DNA of 64,000 bases from JAJECS01 sp965262745 (GCA_965262745.1 OZ253558.1:558001-622000), one strand, 5' to 3'; shown: positions 34,569 through 43,997, counted from the stretch's first letter. The notes: a model not told the origin generated them from the letters alone. Translations and numbers: made by a program.

Positions 34569-37075
34569 GCGTCGGCCGCGCGGCGCAGCTCGTAGAGCAG
34601 GCTCAGCGCGTCCAGCGGGCTCAGCTGCTCGGGATCCAGGGCTCGCAGTTGCGTCACTACGGGGTGCTCCTCGGGCGTCAGCAGCGTGAGCTGCACGCTC
34701 GGCGCGGATTTGTTTCCGGCGGCCAGTCGCTCGAGCTCGTCGAGGATCTCGCGCGCACGGCGGATGACAGCCGGCGGCAGTCCCGCCAATTGGGCCACCT
34801 GTACACCGTAGCTGCGGTCCGCCGGCCCGTCGACGATGCGCCGAAGAAAGACGACCTGTTCACCACGTTCCGCGACGGCGACATTGGCGTTGTGCACGCG
34901 GGGAAGCGTCGCGGCCACGGCGGTTAGCTCGTGATAGTGCGTGGCGAAGATCGTCTTGGCGCGAAGCCGTGGGTGGTGATGCAAATGCTCGACGACCGCC
35001 TGCGCGACGGAGATCCCGTCATAGGTGCTTGTGCCGCGGCCGATCTCATCCAGGATGAGCAGGCTGCGCGGGGTGGCCTGCGCCAGAATGGCGGCCAGCT
35101 CGAGCATCTCCACCATGAACGTGCTGGCGCCGGCCGCGAGGTCGTCGCGGGCTCCCGCCCGCGTGAAGATGCGATCCACCACGCTGATTTCGGCGCGCGT
35201 GGCGGGCACGAAGCTGCCGATCTGCGCCAGCAGCACGATCAACGCCGTTTGGCGCAGGTATGTGGACTTGCCCGCCATATTGGGTCCGGTGAGCACCAGG
35301 ATCTGGTGGGCGTCGGGATCGAGCTGCGAATCGTTGGGCACAAAGGGCTCGGTCTGACTGGCCTCGACGACCGGGTGGCGCCCAGCCTCGATTAGGATGG
35401 GGCCGTCGTCCGTGAGCCGCGGTCGCGTGTAGTCCTGAAGCACGGCCACCTCGGCCAGCGATGCGGCGACGTCCAGCGTGGCAACGGCCGCGGCCGAACG
35501 CAGCATGGTGGGTGCCCATCCCGCCAGACTCTCTACGACCTCCTTAAACAATAGGGCTTCGAGCGCCTCGATCTGCTCCTGAGCGTTGAGCACCTCGGCT
35601 TCGCGCTCCTTGAGCTCGGGAACCACGTAGCGCTCGGTGTTGGCCAAGGTCTGCCGGCGCTCGTATCTCTCCGGCACCCTGTCGGCATAGGCGCGGCCGA
35701 CTTCGATGTAGTAGCCGAAGACGCGATTGAAACCAACCTTGAGCGACTTGAGGCCGAGCTGATCGCGCTCGCGCGATTCCAGAGCCGCGATCCACGCCTT
35801 GGCTGAGCCGGCGCCCGCTACCAACCGATCCAGCTCATCGCTGTAGCCGGCGCGGATTGTGCGCTCGCCGTCGTCGATGGATCTGGCGATCAGCGCTCGG
35901 GCGTCGTCGCACGGGTCGATGCGCTCGCGCGGACGGGCAAGTGCACCGTCGGCGTCGTTCAGCGTCTGGCGCACCGTGTCCAGCGCTTCGAGGGCGGCGG
36001 CCACGCGGCGGACGTCAGTGACGCTCGCCGAACGGCGGAGGACCCGGTTGGCGAGCCGCTCGAGATCGCCCACGACTTTCAGGTCGTCACGCAGCTCTGC
36101 CCGGACTTCGGCGGCGGAAACGAGCGCCTCCACGAAGTCCAGGCGCTGCTCGATCACGGCGCGGTCCAGCGACGGGCGCGAAACATGCCGGCGCAAACGC
36201 CTGGCCCCCATGGGTGTGCGGGTGTGGTCGAGAACGCCCAGCAAGCTGTGGTCGCGCCGCGAGGCGCGTCCGCCGGTCTCGAGCTCCAGATTCGCGCGGG
36301 TGGCCGGGTCGAGCTCCATGTGGGCAGAGACGCTGTACACGTGCAGGTTGGTAAGCACGTGCAGCGCGTTCGCATCCGTTTCCGTGACGTATGCCAGCAG
36401 CGCCCCCGCGGCGCGCAGCGCGTGCGGACGTTGCGCCAGCCCCAGGCCGTCCAGGTCGAGGACGTCGAAGTGACGGCGCAGCGTCTCTTCCGCGGTTGCG
36501 GGATCGGCCATCCAGGCGGCGCCGGCCACTGTGCCGGGGTGTTCGAACTCGCCGAAGGCCAGCGTCTCGCGTGGCGCGACCCGGCTGAGTTCGGGCTCGA
36601 GTTGATCGCGGCGCAGCTCAGCGGCGGCAAATTCGCCCGTCGTCACGTCGGTATAGGCAAATCCGACGTGGGCGTCCGAGGGAACGATGGCGGCAAGATA
36701 GTTGTTCGCCTGCGGACGCAGCATGTCCTCGTCGACGACGGTGCCCGGCGTGATAACGCGGGTAACCGCACGATCGACGAGCCCATTGACGGAGGCGCTT
36801 ACCTGGTCGCATACCGCCACGCGATGCCCGGCCTCGACGAGCTTGGCGATGTAGCCGGCCACGGCGTGGTGGGGCATGCCGCACATTGGCGCCCGACCGC
36901 TGCGACCGAAATCGCGCGAGGTGAGAACGATCTGCAGCTCTGCGGCGGCGACCTCCGCGTCGTGGTCGAACAGCTCGTAGAAATCGCCCAACCGGAAGAA
37001 CAGTAGCGCCTCGGGGTGCTGGTGTTTTATGTCAAGATATTGGCGCCGCAGCGGCGTCAGCGTCGTCGTGCTCAC
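34565..37075 (-). CDS. mutS: DNA mismatch repair protein MutS
   Basis: MutS recognises mismatches and small loops. The mismatch-reading Phe-x-Glu is in RLGDFYELFDHDA. The connector, lever and clamp domains follow; the ATPase has the Walker A GPNMAGKSTYLRQTALIVLL, the Walker B LLILDEIGRGTSTYDG and the signature FMVEMLELAAIL. ATHYHELTAV is the conserved switch region. 836 residues from GTG 37075, typical for bacterial MutS1. mutS and mutL form an overlapping operon. Confidence 0.98.
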   Translation of the reverse strand: MSTTTLTPLRRQYLDIKHQHPEALLFFRLGDFYELFDHDAEVAAAELQIVLTSRDFGRSGRAPMCGMPHHAVAGYIAKLVEAGHRVAVCDQVSASVNGLVDRAVTRVITPGTVVDEDMLRPQANNYLAAIVPSDAHVGFAYTDVTTGEFAAAELRRDQLEPELSRVAPRETLAFGEFEHPGTVAGAAWMADPATAEETLRRHFDVLDLDGLGLAQRPHALRAAGALLAYVTETDANALHVLTNLHVYSVSAHMELDPATRANLELETGGRASRRDHSLLGVLDHTRTPMGARRLRRHVSRPSLDRAVIEQRLDFVEALVSAAEVRAELRDDLKVVGDLERLANRVLRRSASVTDVRRVAAALEALDTVRQTLNDADGALARPRERIDPCDDARALIARSIDDGERTIRAGYSDELDRLVAGAGSAKAWIAALESRERDQLGLKSLKVGFNRVFGYYIEVGRAYADRVPERYERRQTLANTERYVVPELKEREAEVLNAQEQIEALEALLFKEVVESLAGWAPTMLRSAAAVATLDVAASLAEVAVLQDYTRPRLTDDGPILIEAGRHPVVEASQTEPFVPNDSQLDPDAHQILVLTGPNMAGKSTYLRQTALIVLLAQIGSFVPATRAEISVVDRIFTRAGARDDLAAGASTFMVEMLELAAILAQATPRSLLILDEIGRGTSTYDGISVAQAVVEHLHHHPRLRAKTIFATHYHELTAVAATLPRVHNANVAVAERGEQVVFLRRIVDGPADRSYGVQVAQLAGLPPAVIRRAREILDELERLAAGNKSAPSVQLTLLTPEEHPVVTQLRALDPEQLSPLDALSLLYELRRAADA

Positions 37076-37256
37076 GCCGCCACGTCCCAGCCTCCCCCTC
37101 GACCGCAGCCAGTCAGGCCGTACAAAAGCCGAACTATCAGGCGATGGTACTACTCAAGCTTGGCACGCCGCGCGCCTGACTCTCGGCACCGTACGCTGCT
37201 CAAAGCGTCGCCGCGAATGGCGACGCATCGTGCCGCTGGGAGAGTTGCATAGCGGA

Positions 37257-37449
37257 GTTTTTTGGTGCTGGGCGCCGGCTTTCTCCTGGGCGGCAAGTAT
37301 CGTCGCCTTGCGCCCGCTGACCGCGCGCCACGGCGCCCGTTTTCGCCCTTGTGCTGAGCAGCGCGATCTTGCGCGAGCGCCCCGGACGCTTCGCGCTTGC
37401 CGGGGTGTTGGTCAGCGCCGGTGGGGTAGCACTGCTGACGATCGGCTAG
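37257..37449 (+). pseudogene. Remnant of an EamA/DMT-family transporter, C-terminal end
   Basis: The plus strand between mutS and tdh encodes, in the frame ending at TAG 37447-37449, ATAPVFALVLSSAILRERPG and then FALAGVLVSAGGVALLTIG. This is the typical last part of an EamA-domain drug/metabolite transporter. The frame is blocked by TGA 37318, while the preceding part (ASIVALRPLTA) reads in another frame, which fits a frameshift. No start and no other transporter helices are found upstream in the 181-nt rest of this gap (37076-37256), which holds only a short GTCGCC/GGCGAC hairpin at 37207-37224. A decayed gene is the likely explanation. The last bases overlap the tdh stop. Confidence 0.65.
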
Positions 37450-38486
37450 GCGTCGATATCGATCAGCACCTTGCCGCAGTCACCCGAGAGCACCAGTTGC
37501 ATGGCGTCCTCGAAGTCGCGCAGGGCAAATGTGTGCGTGACCAGCGGTTCGAGCAGGTCGCCATGGGTTTGTAGAAACGCCTCGGTGCGGTACCACGTGT
37601 CCCAGATCAACCGTCCGGTGACGCCGTAGGCCTCCAGCCCTTTGAACATGAACTCTTCGGCCAGGTCGACCGTGATGGGTTGCGGCGGGATGCCCAAGAA
37701 CACGATCTTGCCGGCGTTCGCGGAGACGCGCAGGGCTTGCCGCAGCGCCGTGGGGTGGCCCGACATTTCCAGGCTAACGGTGGGCCGCTCGCGGAGGGCA
37801 TCCACGATGTCATGCTCGACGGTTGGGCTCGCAGCGTCCACCGTCACGTGGGCGCCCATCTGCTCGGCTAGCGTGCGGCGATAGGCTGAAACGTCGGTGG
37901 CCACGATCGGATAGGCCCCTGCGGTGTAGGCCACGGCGATGGCCATGAGTCCCATCGGCCCGCACCCGTAGACCGCGACCGGCTGACCGGAAACGTCGTA
38001 ACGCATGGTGGCGTGCACGGCGTTGCCCAAGGGCTCGAAAAGGACCGCCCGCTCCAGGGGAATCGTGGGCGGCACGCGCCAGGCGAGCCGCATCGGCACG
38101 GCGGCGTAATCCGCGAATCCGCCCGACACGTCGATGCCGAGAATGCGCAGGTTCTCGCACACGTGCGCGTTGCCGGTGCGGCATGGGCGGCAGGTCCCGT
38201 CGAACACATGACTCTCGATGGCCACTACGTCGCCCGGCTCAAAACCGCGCACTTGGGCGCCGGTCTCGGCAACCTCGCCGACGAGCTCGTGGCCCAGGGT
38301 GAAGGGCGTGGGGTAGTTCCCAGCTGCCCATTCATCCCACAGGTACAGGTGCTTGTCCGAGCCGCAGATGCCGGTGCGCCGCACCTTGATGAGGAGCTCA
38401 TCGGGGGCGGGTTGGGGCCGCGGCAACTCGGCCAACTCGATACCGCGCATTGGCGCGGCCTTACGGACGGCAAGCATCGAGGTCAT
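37446..38486 (-). CDS. tdh: L-threonine 3-dehydrogenase
   Basis: Tdh oxidises L-threonine to 2-amino-3-ketobutyrate, which splits to glycine. The 346-residue zinc alcohol dehydrogenase has TGICGSDKHLYLWDEWA (catalytic zinc Cys; WDEWA is typical for Tdh), GHELVGEVAETGA, FEPLGNAVHA and AVYGCGPMGLMA (Rossmann). FKGLEAYGVTGRLIWDTWY is also Tdh-specific. In the structural-zinc loop GTCRPCRTGNAHVC the first of the four cysteines is replaced by Asp. The product glycine would feed the glycine cleavage genes seen at 13977-17155. Confidence 0.88.
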   Translation of the reverse strand: MTSMLAVRKAAPMRGIELAELPRPQPAPDELLIKVRRTGICGSDKHLYLWDEWAAGNYPTPFTLGHELVGEVAETGAQVRGFEPGDVVAIESHVFDGTCRPCRTGNAHVCENLRILGIDVSGGFADYAAVPMRLAWRVPPTIPLERAVLFEPLGNAVHATMRYDVSGQPVAVYGCGPMGLMAIAVAYTAGAYPIVATDVSAYRRTLAEQMGAHVTVDAASPTVEHDIVDALRERPTVSLEMSGHPTALRQALRVSANAGKIVFLGIPPQPITVDLAEEFMFKGLEAYGVTGRLIWDTWYRTEAFLQTHGDLLEPLVTHTFALRDFEDAMQLVLSGDCGKVLIDIDA

Positions 38487-38613
38487 GAAGCTCCTGCTTG
38501 GGGTTGCCCGAGACGATCACGGGCGTCGGTTGGCCGGCTCGAGCCAGCGTATAGATTACGGACGCTCCAGCACGCCGCGCTACCCGATTTGCGCTCGTCG
38601 ATTACCGCGTGCG

Positions 38614-39717
38614 CTAGTTGGATGAGTCGCCATTGGCGGCGAACTCGGCCTCCAGCTTTCGGATTTCATTGGTCAGGACGGGCAGCATTTCTGACTCGTC
38701 GACGGTGCGCAGGATCTCGCCCTTGCGGAAGATCACGGCGCGGCCCTTGCCGCCGGCAATGCCGATGTCCGCATCCATGGCCTCGCCCGGGCCGTTGACG
38801 ACGCAGCCCATCACCGCAACCTTGAGCGGCTCCTTGATCGTGCCCATTACCTCTTCGACCGCGTCGGACAAGCCAAACAGATCGATCTCGCAACGCCCGC
38901 ATGACGGGCACGAGACCATCGTAGGGCCGGCTTCCTTCAGGCCCAGAACCTTGAGAATCTCGTTGGCGACAAACACTTCCTCGACGGGGTCAGTTGTCAG
39001 GGATACGCGCATGGTGTCGCCGTAGCCGTCATACAGCAGACTTCCCAGCCCGACGGCCGAGCGGATGATGCCGGTGCGCGGCGGACCGGATTCCGTGATC
39101 CCGATGTGAAACGGATACATGGTGTGCTGGGCGATCGCCTTGTAGGCCTCGATGGTCACGTCGACGTCGAACGACTTGAGCGAGATCTTGATCTGATTGA
39201 AGTTGAGGTCCTCGAGAATCTTCACGTGCTCGAGGGCGTCTTCGACCATGGCCTCCACCAGCTCTTGGCCCTCGGGACGCCGGTCAATCTTCTTGGACCA
39301 TGCCTCCTGGATCGACCCGGAATTTACCCCGATCCGAATCGGAATCTCGCGCTCCTTACAGGCGCGCACGACGGCCTCGACCTTCTCACGGCCGCCGATG
39401 TTGCCGGGATTGATTCGCAGGCAGTCCATGCCGGCTTCGGCCGCCATGAGGGCCAGCCGGTGGTCAAAGTGAATATCGGCCACGAGCGGCGCGTCGGTGC
39501 CCGCGCGGATGTCGCTGAGCGCCTCGCCGGCGTACTTGTCGGGCACGGCCAGGCGCACGATGTCGCAGCCGGCTTCAACGAGTTGGTTGATCTGGGCGAG
39601 CGTGGCGGCGACGTCACGCGTATCGGTGATCGTCATGGACTGCACGCTGATTGGTGCCCCGCCGCCAATCTCAACGTCGCGGACCTTGATGGGAAATGAC
39701 CCTCGGCGCCGAATCAC
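38614..39717 (-). CDS. ispG: 4-hydroxy-3-methylbut-2-en-1-yl diphosphate synthase
   Basis: IspG (GcpE) performs the penultimate MEP-pathway step with a [4Fe-4S] cluster. The TIM-barrel part shows ISVQSMTITDTRDVAATLAQ, LVADIHFDHRLAL, RINPGNIGG and RIGVNSGSIQ; the cluster domain shows SCPSCGRCEIDL and VMGCVVNGPGEA. 367 residues. It is in one minus-strand run with rseP and dxr, another MEP gene, 94 nt downstream of rseP. Confidence 0.97.
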   Translation of the reverse strand: MIRRRGSFPIKVRDVEIGGGAPISVQSMTITDTRDVAATLAQINQLVEAGCDIVRLAVPDKYAGEALSDIRAGTDAPLVADIHFDHRLALMAAEAGMDCLRINPGNIGGREKVEAVVRACKEREIPIRIGVNSGSIQEAWSKKIDRRPEGQELVEAMVEDALEHVKILEDLNFNQIKISLKSFDVDVTIEAYKAIAQHTMYPFHIGITESGPPRTGIIRSAVGLGSLLYDGYGDTMRVSLTTDPVEEVFVANEILKVLGLKEAGPTMVSCPSCGRCEIDLFGLSDAVEEVMGTIKEPLKVAVMGCVVNGPGEAMDADIGIAGGKGRAVIFRKGEILRTVDESEMLPVLTNEIRKLEAEFAANGDSSN

Positions 39718-39811
39718 AGCAGCTTCACCTCGCTATGCAATTTCGCGGGCACGAACCTGGGCCGCTCCGAGCGTAGCCGGTTCTGCGGCCAGGCTCCAAT
39801 TCAATGTCGTG

Positions 39812-41248
39812 CTAGAACCCCGCCAATCGCTGCACGTCGCTGACCGTGATCACCACCGCCAGCGCCATGAGCAGCATGATGCCCACGAAGTGGAAGGCGG
39901 CCTCGCGGCGCGGGCTCAGCCGGCGGCCGGTGAGCCACTCGAATCCCACGAACACCAATCGGCCTCCATCCAAACCGGGCCATGGAAACAGGTTGATCAG
40001 CCCAATCTGCGCCGAGAGCAGTGCCCCCAAGAAAAGCACGGTTTCGAGACCACGACGTGCGGCCTGGTCAACGACCGAGGCGATGCCGACGGGGCCGGAG
40101 ACCTGGACTGCGGCGCCGCCGCCGATCCACTCACCGATGGCCAGCGGCAGCAAGGCCAGTGCGTCGATGGTGCGGGTGAAGCCGCGCACCACCGCGGTAG
40201 GAAACGGCGCGGGTTCGCGCACCGTGCCGATGCGAATGCCGAGCGGGCCCTCACCCGGCGGCGGCTCAACCCGTGGGACCGCGCGGACGCTGACGGTGCC
40301 CGGACCGCGTTGAAGCTCGAACGTGACCGGCCGTCCCGCCGAGCCGTCCAAGGCTTCGATCACATCGCGCACGCTGCGGGCCACGGCGCCGTCGACCGCC
40401 AGGATGCGGTCGCCGGCCATCAATCCGGCGCTCTGCGCCGGTGAGGCCGCGGCGACGTCCACGATCCGTGCCCCGACCTCGTCGGCAATCAGCGAGCCCA
40501 TGGTGAAGAGGACCGGCGCGAGCAGAAAATTCATCAGGGGGCCGGCAACCAGGATCAGCGCACGCTGCCACGGGGACCGAAGCGAAAACCCCTGCGGCGC
40601 GTCGAAATCGCTGGACTCGCCTGCCAGGCGCACGTAGCCGCCCAGCGGCAGGGCGTTGATGGCAAATCGCGTGCCGCCGAGGTGAATGGAAGCACCGCTC
40701 CCGCTGAAGGCCGCATCCTGACCCCGCCGAAGCTCCGCCTGGAGCTCACCAGTGCGCAGCCGAGCGGCGATGGCCGTCCCGGTTGCAGGGTCGACCCGGA
40801 CCACCGGCAGTGCCAGTTCACTGGCGCCGGACAAATGCTCGGTCAGCTCTGGCGGAACCGCCAGAATGGCGCCCACCGCGCCGGCCGCGTGAGCGGCGCG
40901 CAGCTCCGCGCGTGTCGGCAGGGCGGCGGCCTCATAGAGGAGAATGGCGTTGCGCAGCGTGGGTTGATCCGGGTCGGTCGCGCCCGCGAGCCGCACCGCG
41001 CCGTCGACGCGCGCCGCCCCATCTTGAGCGAGTGGCTCGGCGGGGATGGCGTCATCACCGCGCAGCCGCGACCACACGCGCGGCGGCAGGCCGATTGCAA
41101 ACGTATGCACGGCGACGCCAAACCGGCGCGCCACGGCGTAGTGCCCCATCTCGTGCACGAAGACGATGAGCGTCAGTAGCGCCAGGAATATGGGGATAAC
41201 GACCAGCGCGCTCGCCCCGGATTCCAGAAGAGCCTGGATCGGATTCAC
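39812..41248 (-). CDS. rseP: RseP-type site-2 protease with an inserted PA-like domain
   Basis: RseP cleaves transmembrane anti-sigma factors and signal peptides. Zinc motif FVHEMGHYAVARRFGVAVHT (His32, Glu33, His36), then NALPLGGYVRLAGES, a PDZ domain around residues 255-330 (SAGLMAGDRILAVDG) and INLFPWPGLDGGRLVF are all in the RseP order. Between the first membrane helix and ALPLGGY there are about 135 residues instead of about 10. Part of this insert (AAHAAGAVGAILAVPPEL and LALPVVRVDPATG) resembles a PA (protease-associated) domain. 478 residues from GTG 41248, overlapping dxr by 4 nt. Confidence 0.92.
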   Translation of the reverse strand: MNPIQALLESGASALVVIPIFLALLTLIVFVHEMGHYAVARRFGVAVHTFAIGLPPRVWSRLRGDDAIPAEPLAQDGAARVDGAVRLAGATDPDQPTLRNAILLYEAAALPTRAELRAAHAAGAVGAILAVPPELTEHLSGASELALPVVRVDPATGTAIAARLRTGELQAELRRGQDAAFSGSGASIHLGGTRFAINALPLGGYVRLAGESSDFDAPQGFSLRSPWQRALILVAGPLMNFLLAPVLFTMGSLIADEVGARIVDVAAASPAQSAGLMAGDRILAVDGAVARSVRDVIEALDGSAGRPVTFELQRGPGTVSVRAVPRVEPPPGEGPLGIRIGTVREPAPFPTAVVRGFTRTIDALALLPLAIGEWIGGGAAVQVSGPVGIASVVDQAARRGLETVLFLGALLSAQIGLINLFPWPGLDGGRLVFVGFEWLTGRRLSPRREAAFHFVGIMLLMALAVVITVSDVQRLAGF

Positions 41249-42402
41249 GGCGCGGTCGCAGCGCTCCGGCGTACCTGCTCAACCCCAAGGCGGTGGGCTT
41301 CGAGGGCGGCGTCAAGCGAGTCCAGGGGCCGCACGGGTGTCACCGCCATGGCGTCCAGCACGGCGTCAACCATTTCCCCGAAGCGCAAGTCGCCGCGCAG
41401 GAAGATCTCGACCGCGGCGTCGTCGGCGCCGCACAGAGTGGCCGGTGCCGTGCCTCCGGCCCGCCCGGCGTCCATGGCCGCGCGCAGCAGGGGGAAGCGC
41501 TCTAGGTCCGGCGTCTCGAAGCGCAACTGCCGGAGCTCGTTCAACTCCAGGCTGGAGTGGGCGGCGTTCAGCCGTTCGGGGTAGGCCAATGCATATTGGA
41601 TGGGCAGGCGCATGTCCGGCGTCCCGAGCTGAGCCTTCAGCGAGCCGTCATGGAATTCCACCATGGAGTGCACGATTGATTCTGGATGAACGATCACCTC
41701 GATGCGGTCGTAGGGAATGTCGAACAGCCAGTGCGCCTCGATGACCTCGAGACCCTTGTTCATCAGGCTGGCTGAGTCGGTGGTGATCTTCGGCCCCATA
41801 ACCCAATTCGGGTGTTTAAGCGCTTGCTCGGCGGTCGCGTCGCGCACGGTCGCGGCATCAGTCTTGCGAAACGGCCCGCCGGATGCCGTGAGAATCAGCC
41901 GGCGAACCGCTCCCGCAGCTTCGCCGGCTAGGCATTGCCAAAGGGCGCTGTGCTCGCTGTCGATGGGCAGAATCTGAGTTCCGGTGCTATCGGCGAGATC
42001 GCGGAACAGCTGGCCGCCCATTACCAGCAGTTCCTTGCTCGCCAGGGCAACGGTGTTCCCGGCCCGAAGCGCGGCCTCTGTCGGTCGAAAGCCGACATCG
42101 CCCACCGTCGCCACCACGACGATGTCCACGTCGTCGCGCGCCGCGAGTTGCTCAAGGCCCTCCGGGTAAGGCAAGCGCTCGCAAGAGGCCGGCCAGGTCG
42201 CGGTTGCCCCCGACATATCCCGCAGGCATGCCGCTGGAACGGCGAATTCCGCGATCTGCTGAATGAGAAGATCGCAACTGCTGTTGCAGGCGAGCCCCAC
42301 GACCTCGAAGCGATCTGGGTGCGACCGCACGACGTCGAGCGTTTGGCAGCCGATGGACCCGGTTGCGCCGAGGATCACGATTCGCTTGCGTGCCGTACTC
42401 AC
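41245..42402 (-). CDS. dxr: 1-deoxy-D-xylulose 5-phosphate reductoisomerase
   Basis: Dxr makes 2-C-methyl-D-erythritol 4-phosphate in the MEP pathway. NADPH motif IVILGATGSIGCQTLDVV, ALASKELLVMGG, PIDSEHSALWQCL (metal Asp and Glu), LTASGGPFR, LKHPNWVMGPKITTDSASLM and NKGLEVIEAHWLF are all present. 385 residues, family norm. The gene lies in the common order cdsA, dxr, rseP, ispG. Confidence 0.98.
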   Translation of the reverse strand: MSTARKRIVILGATGSIGCQTLDVVRSHPDRFEVVGLACNSSCDLLIQQIAEFAVPAACLRDMSGATATWPASCERLPYPEGLEQLAARDDVDIVVVATVGDVGFRPTEAALRAGNTVALASKELLVMGGQLFRDLADSTGTQILPIDSEHSALWQCLAGEAAGAVRRLILTASGGPFRKTDAATVRDATAEQALKHPNWVMGPKITTDSASLMNKGLEVIEAHWLFDIPYDRIEVIVHPESIVHSMVEFHDGSLKAQLGTPDMRLPIQYALAYPERLNAAHSSLELNELRQLRFETPDLERFPLLRAAMDAGRAGGTAPATLCGADDAAVEIFLRGDLRFGEMVDAVLDAMAVTPVRPLDSLDAALEAHRLGVEQVRRSAATAP

Positions 42403-42450
42403 GAGGCGCTCCGGAAATGTGGCCAGCGGTGTGCTCGGGCGTCGGGGCGG

Positions 42451-43206
42451 CTAGGTGATGAAGTGGGCGGCGGCGAACACGGCCGGCACCACGAACAGCA
42501 GGCCGTCCACGCGATCCAACATACCACCATGGCCGGGGATCACCCGGCCGCTGTCTTTCGCTCCAGCGTCCCGCTTGATCATCGAGGCCACGAGGTCCCC
42601 CGTCTGCGCCGCAGCGGCCCAGGCCAGACCCAATGGGACGACCTGCCACCCCTCGATCGGCAGAAACGGCAGAAAGGCCGCAGTGACGGCGATGCTGGCG
42701 GCGGTGCCTCCGGCGACGCCCTCCCAGGTTTTTCGCGGTGAGATGTGCGTCATGAAGCCGTGGCGCCCGATGCTCCGACCGGTCAGAAACGCCAGCGAGT
42801 CATAGGCCCAGGTGACGACCAGCGCCAGCAGGGTCCAGACGAACCCGTCGGGCGACGCGCGCAGGACCACGGCAAGCCCCAGCAAGGCGCCCACGTATCC
42901 GCCGGCTGCCGCCGCGAGCGCCCAGTCGGCAAAACGGTGTCGCTCGACCGTACCCAATTGGGCGATGAGCCCGGCCGCAAGCAGGGAGGTCGTGAGCGCT
43001 CCCAGCCACACACGGTCACCCTCGGGTAGTGCCGTCAGCGCTACGACCAAGGCCCCAAGCGCCGGTGCCAGCGCCCGCAAGTGTTGTCGCGGGCTGGGCA
43101 GCAGGAGGTGCGACATTTCGTGCGCTGTCAGTGCGGCCGCGACGATCGCGAGAACCGCCAACGCAGCCGGATGCCACCAGGCGAGCGCCACAACGGCTGG
43201 CGCCAA
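42451..43206 (-). CDS. cdsA: Phosphatidate cytidylyltransferase
   Basis: CdsA makes CDP-diacylglycerol from phosphatidate and CTP in the membrane. The 251-residue product has about seven hydrophobic segments and the signature SMIKRDAGAKDSGRVIPGHG followed by GMLDRVDGLLF. The TTG at 43206 is the first standard start. Upstream, the same frame continues back to the uppS stop and codes LRARVVSGAVL, which matches the usual CdsA N-terminus, so a CTG at 43236 may be the real start. Confidence 0.93.
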   Translation of the reverse strand: MAPAVVALAWWHPAALAVLAIVAAALTAHEMSHLLLPSPRQHLRALAPALGALVVALTALPEGDRVWLGALTTSLLAAGLIAQLGTVERHRFADWALAAAAGGYVGALLGLAVVLRASPDGFVWTLLALVVTWAYDSLAFLTGRSIGRHGFMTHISPRKTWEGVAGGTAASIAVTAAFLPFLPIEGWQVVPLGLAWAAAAQTGDLVASMIKRDAGAKDSGRVIPGHGGMLDRVDGLLFVVPAVFAAAHFIT

Positions 43207-43242
43207 GACGGCACCGCTGACGACACGCGCGCGCAGCGGGGG

Positions 43243-43983
43243 CTATCCGGAGAGCAGGTCGCTCACGACGCGCGGTGGCTCGACCACCCGCCCGAACTTG
43301 CGTTCGCGTTGTCGGTAGGTGGTCAAGGCCTTGTCGAATTCGTCGCGAGTGAAATCAGGCCACAACGTCGGCGTGGAATAGAGTTCGGCGTACGCCGTCT
43401 GCCAGATGAGGAAATTGCTCAGGCGCTGCTCCCCCGCCGTGCGGATGACCAGGTCGGGATCGGGAAGCTCGCTTGTGTAGAGATAGGACGCAAAGAGGTC
43501 CTCGCTCAGGTCTTCGGGCGAGATGCCGTCGCGAATGATGTTGCGCACGGCCCGGAGGATCTCCGAGCGACCGCCGTAGTTGAAGGCGATGTTGAGCGTC
43601 AACGCTCGATGTTTGGCGGTCTGGCGGACAATGGTCCGGACGGCCAGGCGGTCCGCCAGCGGGAGCGTCTCAATCTCGCCGAGCACACGAATGCGCACGT
43701 CGTTCCGGAAAATAGTGTCGCGTTCGGCTTCGAGGCGCTCGGGAATCAAGGCCATCAGCACGTCGACTTCGTCGTGCGGGCGGTCCCAGTTCTCCGTTGA
43801 GAAGGCGAATACCGTCAGGGTGGAGATGCCGAGGTCAGTGCAGGCCTCGGCAATCCCTCGCACCCGCAGCGCTCCCTCGCGGTGCCCCGCCGTTCGAGGC
43901 AGTTCGCGGCTGCGGGCCCAGCGACCGTTCCCGTCCATGATGATGGCCACGTGGTCGGGGACCACGATGTCGATTCCCGTCAA
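43243..43983 (-). CDS. uppS: Isoprenyl transferase (undecaprenyl diphosphate synthase)
   Basis: UppS condenses isopentenyl diphosphate onto farnesyl diphosphate to give the lipid carrier for peptidoglycan. HVAIIMDGNGRWARSRELPR carries the catalytic Asp, followed by GHREGALRVRGI, TVFAFSTENWDRP, NIAFNYGGRSEI, DPDLVIRTAGEQRLSNFLIW and YAELYSTPTLWPDF. 246 residues from a TTG start at 43983. It is placed between frr and cdsA as in many bacteria. Confidence 0.97.
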   Translation of the reverse strand: MTGIDIVVPDHVAIIMDGNGRWARSRELPRTAGHREGALRVRGIAEACTDLGISTLTVFAFSTENWDRPHDEVDVLMALIPERLEAERDTIFRNDVRIRVLGEIETLPLADRLAVRTIVRQTAKHRALTLNIAFNYGGRSEILRAVRNIIRDGISPEDLSEDLFASYLYTSELPDPDLVIRTAGEQRLSNFLIWQTAYAELYSTPTLWPDFTRDEFDKALTTYRQRERKFGRVVEPPRVVSDLLSG

Positions 43984-43997
43984 GTCTGTGCTGGCAT

